DNA of 64,000 nucleotides from NCBI GenBank assembly GCA_000727475.1, contig KL647290.1, positions 3,139,532 through 3,203,531 of the forward strand. The letters are read 5' to 3'. This DNA comes from Sarcocystis neurona. Lineage: Eukaryota > Apicomplexa > Conoidasida > Eucoccidiorida > Sarcocystidae. Under the pieces are notes generated by a model. The model searched no databases, was not told where the DNA came from, and saw only the letters and a list, made by a program, of their open reading frames with translations. A program made the position numbers and the translations under genes. Below are positions 58,372 through 64,000 of the stretch, in pieces (positions within the stretch are counted from its first letter, which is position 1; each line of letters opens with the position of its first letter).

Positions 58372-59362
58372 AAAGGCAACAACTGTAGACGCAAGCAGCC
58401 CAGAAAGCCCCACCTGTTGAGGTACCACGGTTGTCGGGCGAAGGAGTACCAGCCACTATAGACGACGCTTCGTTTCGCAGGCGAAGCAGCAGAACCGCTT
58501 TTCACACAGGCGGAGACAGCATCAGCAACGGAAGCCGCTGCCTCTTGTAGCACTGGTCAAATCCGCAGTATCTGTCATCATGTGAAAGAGTACTTGCAAA
58601 GCAGTTGAGGCGCTACCGTAGTCAGTTGAGGTAGCAGCAGTGCCGCAGGCTGCGTCACATGTTGCAGGAAAACAGCAGCAGCGACCGGCGTATAGCACGG
58701 AACCAGTAAACCGTGTGGTACCGCAGAGAGCAAACAACATTGTGTACCACTCAAGGCACAGAAGAAGTGAGCCCCTGCCACTAATATTATTAGTGGTATG
58801 GATAATATTGCACGTATTTTATTATGGATCCAAAATTGGGTACCGCTCAATACACACGAAAAGTGGAGCCTTGATAATAACTCAAGTGGCAAAAGTATCA
58901 TTACTTGCACCAATTTTATTTCGAGTCCAACGTTTTCCTACATATCTTACTTTTAGGGTCATACTAAGAGCAGTCCTATGCACATGCAGCACGCAAAGGC
59001 ACGTGGCTGCAGCGTTTTGACGCGGGTGGATCTGCGCGAAACTACCGTACCCGCGGAACCAGCGTGCAATCGTCTCTCTTGTCAGACATGACGCAAGGCA
59101 TTGAAGAGAGCTGCAAGTGATTTGCGTGAGGCAGCAGAAAGCGCCTGTTGCTCATACTTGCGGAAGCGGTAGCAAAAGTCTCGCCTTTTCACCACGGACA
59201 CAGTAGGTCTTTCGTATTAGAAAAGAACGCTGCTAGTGGCCTCCCACCACTTATTGAATGAACAAAGATTAGTCCTTGCGGCCGGCGAAGAATGGGGAAG
59301 AAGTGCGGCAGGTGAACGAAGCAGCGTGAAAGGCTATCCGGTCACACAGGAAGCTGCCAAAT
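58372..59362. other. intergenic region between convergent genes
   Basis: Lies between the ends of the plus-strand CCCH gene and the minus-strand gene at 59363. It is richer in A and T than the genes, holds a short inverted repeat and two related GGTACC-containing segments (58745-58775, 58849-58873), and has no supported gene. Confidence 0.55.
58778..58796. repeat. 19-bp perfect inverted repeat
   Basis: CCACTAATA and TATTAGTGG flank a single T, a perfect 9-bp dyad. It lies in the intergenic region between convergent genes and could be a protein-binding site or a weak hairpin. Confidence 0.8.
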
Positions 59363-61421
59363 CTATTCTGACGTGATAGCTCTTGGCAGATGAAGCGGCG
59401 AGAGATACACTTTTCTTACAGCTGAGATGCGTAAATTTAACTCTGTGACATCTACGTAGGCAGTAGGCTCGTCTGTCTCCCGTGCACCACGAAGGCCCAG
59501 AGGAAGCTTTTCTGTCGTATTCGCGGGGGGACAAGCGATTCGCGGACTCTTCTTATATGCGCGTGAAGAGGAGCCCACCGTTCTCACAGTGAAGGGGAGC
59601 GCCGTAACGGCAGCTCGTATCACTTACTCATGTGATGGGGGAAAAAACAAAACCAGCCTATCTCGATTGAGAATGTCATGTACGCACGTGTCTGTCGCAC
59701 TCCACAGGGCGCAGCAGACGAACCTCTTTCACTGAGGTTTCTGCGAAAGTACATTGCTTTGATCAGCACATGGAAAAGCTTGTGCCCTGTCTACGAGAGA
59801 AAAAACCACGCAGTCGCCCGTTACGGTACACCCTATGTGTGTACACACATATCTGCAGCGGAACTCACGGGCTCCCCGTTCACATCACGTGCCACATAAT
59901 GAATAAATGCGTATATACGCGGATCTCTGCTGTGTGCCTTGCAGGTACAAGTGCGTTCACCCGTGCATACATGCGTTCGCCCGTGTATGTATTCCTGCTG
60001 TCGTACGTCCGCATAACCAGGTACGTGGGGATGTCCTTGCCGTAGAGGTACCAGGAGCGAATGTCGACATGTGTTCCTCGCTGTTCGAATGAACGAGTAG
60101 CGAGTCTACGTCGGAAGCGTGCAGTGCTGAGTACCACGGAAACATGCACACAAAATAACTGTTCTAAGTCCACGCGTGGGGTATTGGATCCTCAATTGCA
60201 TTTCAACAGTCAATAAAGAGAGCAGAGTGCGACCGACTGTCGCTCCTACTGGTACCCACTCATTCGTGTTATCGTAGTGGTACTGGGGTAAAACCGTTAC
60301 ACGTAGTGAGTGCTACCTACTGCCATCTGCGCTACCCCAGTAATTCTTGTATTTCTGTACGAGATTGCCATGTGCTCACATAGATAATGCGAGCTCCTAC
60401 AGCATTTAGTTGGTACCAATTCGTAGTTACACTGCCACACTACCAGGAGAGGCGGAGAATACGAAACGACGCCGCAACTGGAACAGTTCCACTACTGGTG
60501 CTACCACATGTCATAGTGCGGCACACGAAAGTGCTGCCCCCCGCGGTACGCCGACGTTCCGCGCAACACGCTTTCAGTAATACAGCTAGGAAAGGCTGCA
60601 GCTCTATTTCATAAACAACAGAGAGCCAACATAACGCCTGGTCCGTAAGTCACCAACCATTACAGAATCACCACCCTCGTAGAAACAGGATACGTAGCAA
60701 GAAAGCAGTCTTCTGTGTACATGCATATACCTGTAGAGCACTTTATCGACAGTGACAACAGGAGGCCCACTGGCACCGCGAAGAGTAGCACCTCCCGGGG
60801 CCGCAGGACCAGAGGAACTCGACAGGAACGCCCGTCGGAGAGGTACAGACGCGACTACCAACGCATCAGCATTGACACTCACTGAAAGGGTGTGCTGCAG
60901 GCTTCGCAATGGCAGCGGCCGCAGCCAGCGACCGCACAGCAGCAGCACTCACACACGTACACGCATGGCACCAGCACGCGAAATATCTGCTCTTGCACAA
61001 GTAGCAGCGGGTCGGGCAGCAGTCGGTGCAAGGACAAGAGCGGCTGAAAGCTGTGGCAGTGGGGGTGCCAGTCGCGTCTATGTGTCCCTTACGTACTACA
61101 GAGGACCAAAGAGAATCACAGAGCAGCAAGTGCACAACAAGATGCCCGCCTTCTCTCGGGTAGACTGCGTGGCTTCAGCACGGAAGTTTGAGGCCGGAAC
61201 TCGTTAATTCTCAAGTCCTTCCCCCTCACATCAGAGCAGTTATTCTCACCGTTTATTGCGTGGAAGCTGAGCAGACACAGAAACATGTGCATACACAAAA
61301 TCATACAGATTACTTGGTGTACCTTCAACCGAAGACGTGGACTAGTATCAGGGAGGCGTGAAGCCATTTGCGCAGCCATGAGCATAACAGTGGGAAGGCT
61401 TATTTGCAAAGGAAGACGCAT
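59363..61421 (-). CDS. conserved-looking hypothetical protein, six exons, 251 aa
   Basis: Exons complement 61421-61323, 61043-60953, 60881-60731, 60105-60018, 59790-59724 and 59622-59363. They total 756 bases with every junction in phase (0, 1, 2, 0, 1). Acceptors include CTTTCAG, CCTTTCAG and TTTTTTCTCTCGTAG; donors include GTACAC, GTGAGT, GTATAT, GTTATG and GTTCGT. The ATG at 61421 has an in-frame TAA directly before it. The peptide is of normal globular composition, unlike its neighbours: a helical QEQIFRVLVP segment, an Ala/Ser/Gly linker, then HVDIRSWYLYGKDIPTYL, HKLFHVLIKAMYFRRNLSER and EPTAYVDVTELNLRIS. The N-terminus is basic and hydrophobic and could target mitochondrion or apicoplast. 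I do not recognise the family. A donor-like GTAAGA at 59379 could add a further exon. The gene is convergent with the CCCH gene. Confidence 0.55.
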
Positions 61422-62937
61422 TTATATTTCGTTCAGCAACCTGCGATGTAGAGACAACTTGCAGGCAGAGTATCCCTTTATCGCCCTCCGCAACTCTGAT
61501 AGGCCGTTCTGTAGTCAGTGCGTGTGTATCTACATAGGCTTCGTGTTGGAGTGCACAAGTGGCTCATGTTCGCATCTCACCGTACCCGCTGTGAGGCGCA
61601 CCAATATATGCGCTACATTCACAAACTTAAGCAAAATGAGGAGCGGGTAAAGCTGTATACGATTCGATATGAACATGCTTGGTAGCGGCAAGCGCAGTGT
61701 TCGGAGTACGTGTGCAGCCCTTCTTGCAATGCAAGCCATGTGCCGAGCGACCTCATACGGCGTACACATGCCTCATCTGATCTATACGGCCCACAGATAA
61801 GGAAAGTAAATATTTCCCGGAATGTGAACGCGCAGCCCCTTGTCGCATGCACATACTTCACCGTTGTTCTGCGTAGCGGTATGCGCGGCGTACGCATCAC
61901 CACCGCTTCTGGATAAATACAAGTCGGGCAGTACCGCGAGCGCGCACGCTCTGTGTACCTTCCTGTCGTTCCTGACAGTACAGACGGCGCGGTCGCTGAA
62001 TATATACATCCATGTCCGTGAACAATCTCGACATGTCCAGAGGCACTTCTGCGTAGCTACGGCACAAGTGGTACACGCGTTTTTGTTAGCCAACTCGAAA
62101 AGCCGAATAGTGCGTTTGTTGTGGGAACGTACGCGACCGTCAAAACATCGTGCTAGTAAGCCACTGCAGGAAGAGGATAATCAAGACGTTTACCAACATA
62201 AAGCACACAGCAACTGGGTACACGAATGCGTTCAGAGCAACTTAATACGTGCGTGACTTGTCCACGAGGGCGCTGCAGCCACCGCCCGCATTGGGGTGTG
62301 CGTACACTGCGCTGAACCTCCACAAAACCAACAGGACTACGGTGTGTAACGTGTTCCAACAGTTTTCCGTTTACTCCTTCACAATGTTAGATTTTCTCAG
62401 AGACTCGTTCGTACAGACCTTACCGGGATTGGGAATGGACCAGCACGGGGCACTGACCCAGTTGGCAACACAACACCGTCTGTGCACTGCTGGTGTGCAC
62501 CTCATCTCTCCAACTGGAGACCATGTGCATGTGGTGTGTGGCAAACTGTCACATGTACGACTGCTGGTATACAAGAATGAAAATTCTGAAAAGCTTCTCT
62601 GTCGCGCAATGTGGTCCAGCGGTAGGATGCCCCTACGTATAAGCGACGTGTTAGTCACGCATGTATGTGTGGTAGCGGGTAGCATTCTTCAGTCCCACGT
62701 GCGCACGTGTACACATATGTATTCATACATATATTTGTGTACGTGTTCACCTATAAAAATCGTTGTAATTCACTGCACCATGCCTGTAGAGGAAAGCCTT
62801 TGTTCTGTAGCAGAGGCAGTTTCATAACGCTCTGTTCACACGGAAAATGAGACTACAACCATTCTACATCTACTCCAAGTACGTGGGTTGCTCCGCTCCG
62901 CCTACAGATGCGACATCTCACTTTGCTAGCGTCGTGC
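61422..62937. other. divergent intergenic region with an exon-like island
   Basis: Separates the minus-strand gene at 61421 from the plus-strand gene at 62938. At 62385-62625 both strands are open and bounded by splice-like sites: plus, a frame from ATG 62384 ending at GCG then GTAGGA; minus, an AG/GTAAGG-bounded Cys-rich block at about 62435-62595. I could not decide between them, and neither shows a known domain. Confidence 0.4.
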
Positions 62938-63497
62938 ATGTCCTACTGTCTCCGGCTCTCGCCCATCGCCCAGGGTGGCCTTCCTCTTTCCCGGTGAGAC
63001 TCTTCCGTGTGCTGCTACTGACTTCAGCTTTTCGCGTGCCGCTCCTGCAGCACCTCAAACAGCAGATACTGCTAGAGTGTCTCCACGTGCTGTTGCTGCT
63101 GCCGTGACGGCCGTGTGCGCTCCGCCACCTTCGCTTTTGCTGCTAGTTCGTTCTGCTTCTACTGCGCTTGCGTCTGCGTTGCTGCGTCAACAAAAAAGCG
63201 CCTCTTCCTCTCCACACCCTCCCCGGTCCCGCGCTACAGGTGAAAGCACATCGAGATCGAAAAAGCACCACAGAGAGAACCACATGCAACAGGAGGACCG
63301 TACATAAAAGTGCAACGGCAGCACCGCACACGGAAACAAATCCAGCAGACAAGTATAACGAGGCACGCTATGCAAGAGCAGCTACACGTACGCGCTGTAC
63401 GCAGATCTGTGCGTACTGCGTCATTACATACCGACAAACATTCAACACCATGGTACACAGACACGCCAGTATGCAATACATCCAGGCGTGCACGTAG
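62938..63497 (+). CDS. hypothetical protein, three exons, 138 aa
   Basis: Exons 62938-62993, 63028-63239 and 63349-63497 total 417 bases. Donors are CCCG then GTGAGA and ACAG then GTGAAA; acceptors are GACTTCAG and ATCCAGCAG; phases 2 and 1 match. The first intron is only 34 bases, which is short. The protein starts MSYCLRLSPIAQGG, has an Ala/Ser/Pro-rich middle and a basic Tyr/Arg/Cys-containing C-terminus (DKYNEARYARAATR). It may continue in further exons beyond 63390, where a GTACGC donor occurs. The family is not recognised. Confidence 0.35.
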
Positions 63498-63994
63498 CAC
63501 CACGAAAGCATCCCCTGCTCTACTCCACTGCGTGAGTCACTATGCAGCTACACACTGCTGCAGACTGCAGCGACGTCGTCAACACCGGGACGCAGACTCG
63601 TACGCAGCTCCCAGGGTTACGTGCATGTTGGTCTGTTCACACGTGTATCAAATACGCAGCAAATATTTCAATAGCTACGTTGAAAACGGCCCAGTACAAG
63701 ATACAGCCTCGTCACGCGCCAGCTGCACTACACTGACAACGCACGGACTGCGTTCTACCGCTTTGAGATCTGACCCGGAAACACAGAACGCAGGTGCCAC
63801 AAAAAAGAAGGCACACGTACGCGTGTGTACCCTGATACACATCCAGTCACACATAATTCGCCTACAGACGTGTCTACACAAATGTATCCGCCCCCGTTGG
63901 TTCACATAGAGAAAGCGAAAATTACTATATTTTCGCTTTTGGTTGGGCCCTTTGCCGGCCTGCATCTGTCACACATGTGTGTATATACGTATAT
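63498..63994. other. right-edge region, no gene called
   Basis: Unique sequence with an open plus-strand frame ending at 63909 and a minus-strand frame ending at 63675; neither has a domain or a reliable start. It contains the hairpin listed next. Confidence 0.4.
63912..63939. repeat. perfect hairpin, 11-bp stem and 6-base loop
   Basis: AAAGCGAAAAT and ATTTTCGCTTT flank the loop TACTAT, followed by TGGTTGGGCCC. The stem is perfect. It may act as an RNA 3' structure or a protein site; the sequence alone cannot tell. Confidence 0.85.
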
Positions 63995-64000
63995 NNNNNN
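63995..64000. other. start of an assembly gap at the window edge
   Basis: Six N after a GTATATACGTATAT microsatellite, the same context as the internal gap at 12884. Confidence 0.97.

Overview
This is a stretch of nuclear DNA from a coccidian apicomplexan, most likely an Eimeria species (Cyclospora is the main alternative). The signs are pervasive CAG/AGC trinucleotide runs inside and outside genes, read as poly-Ser, poly-Ala or poly-Gln; AT and ACAT microsatellites in introns and between genes; genes split by GT-AG introns; and very large serine/arginine-rich proteins. I see no bacterial operons, CRISPR arrays, tRNA or rRNA genes, and no telomere arrays. Most long open frames here are by-products of CAG-type repeats, which are open in several frames. 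I accepted genes only where an uninterrupted domain or a chain of splice sites with matching phases supports them.

Left part (1-25 kb). A minus-strand gene starts at 14945 and runs off the left edge. Six exons (14945-14534, 7436-7278, 5162-4962, 3845-3762, 1649-1515, 455-290) join with perfect phase agreement into a protein I recognise as the eukaryotic DUF2009/UPF0652 family. Its introns are 1-7 kb long and hold microsatellites, two adjacent minisatellites (one built on TGCATGCA) and a 648-base assembly gap. A small minus-strand two-exon candidate lies just upstream (15809-16199). From 16.2 to 24.6 kb I see only isolated exon-like blocks and two local tandem duplications. A small minus-strand gene (24645-25133) is divergent from the next gene.

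Centre (25-42 kb). An intronless HAD-family phosphatase (26029-27015) is the clearest enzyme of the window. It is preceded by a long pyrimidine-rich tract and followed by a purine-rich tract of nearly 1 kb. Several plus-strand gene candidates follow: a phase-consistent multi-exon gene at 30.3-31.8 kb, a two-exon candidate at 33.1-33.9 kb, and open frames at 34.1 and 41.5 kb. A degenerate tandem repeat of about 185 bp lies at 32.5-33.1 kb.

Right part (42.5-64 kb). Two co-oriented genes encode giant low-complexity nuclear-type proteins. The first (42585-54472) is a protein of about 3,000 residues with a PWWP chromatin-reader domain split by an intron and a very long Ser/Arg/Ala/Gln-rich tail. 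Its last exon is broken by one apparent indel in a run of eight G at 51060. The second (54985-58371) is a 1,128-residue SR-rich protein with two CCCH zinc fingers. Beyond it lie a newly assembled six-exon minus-strand gene (59363-61421, 251 aa, family not recognised) and a three-exon plus-strand gene (62938-63497, 138 aa). The PWWP and CCCH/SR genes suggest chromatin and mRNA-processing roles. Nothing else links the genes of the window into one pathway.
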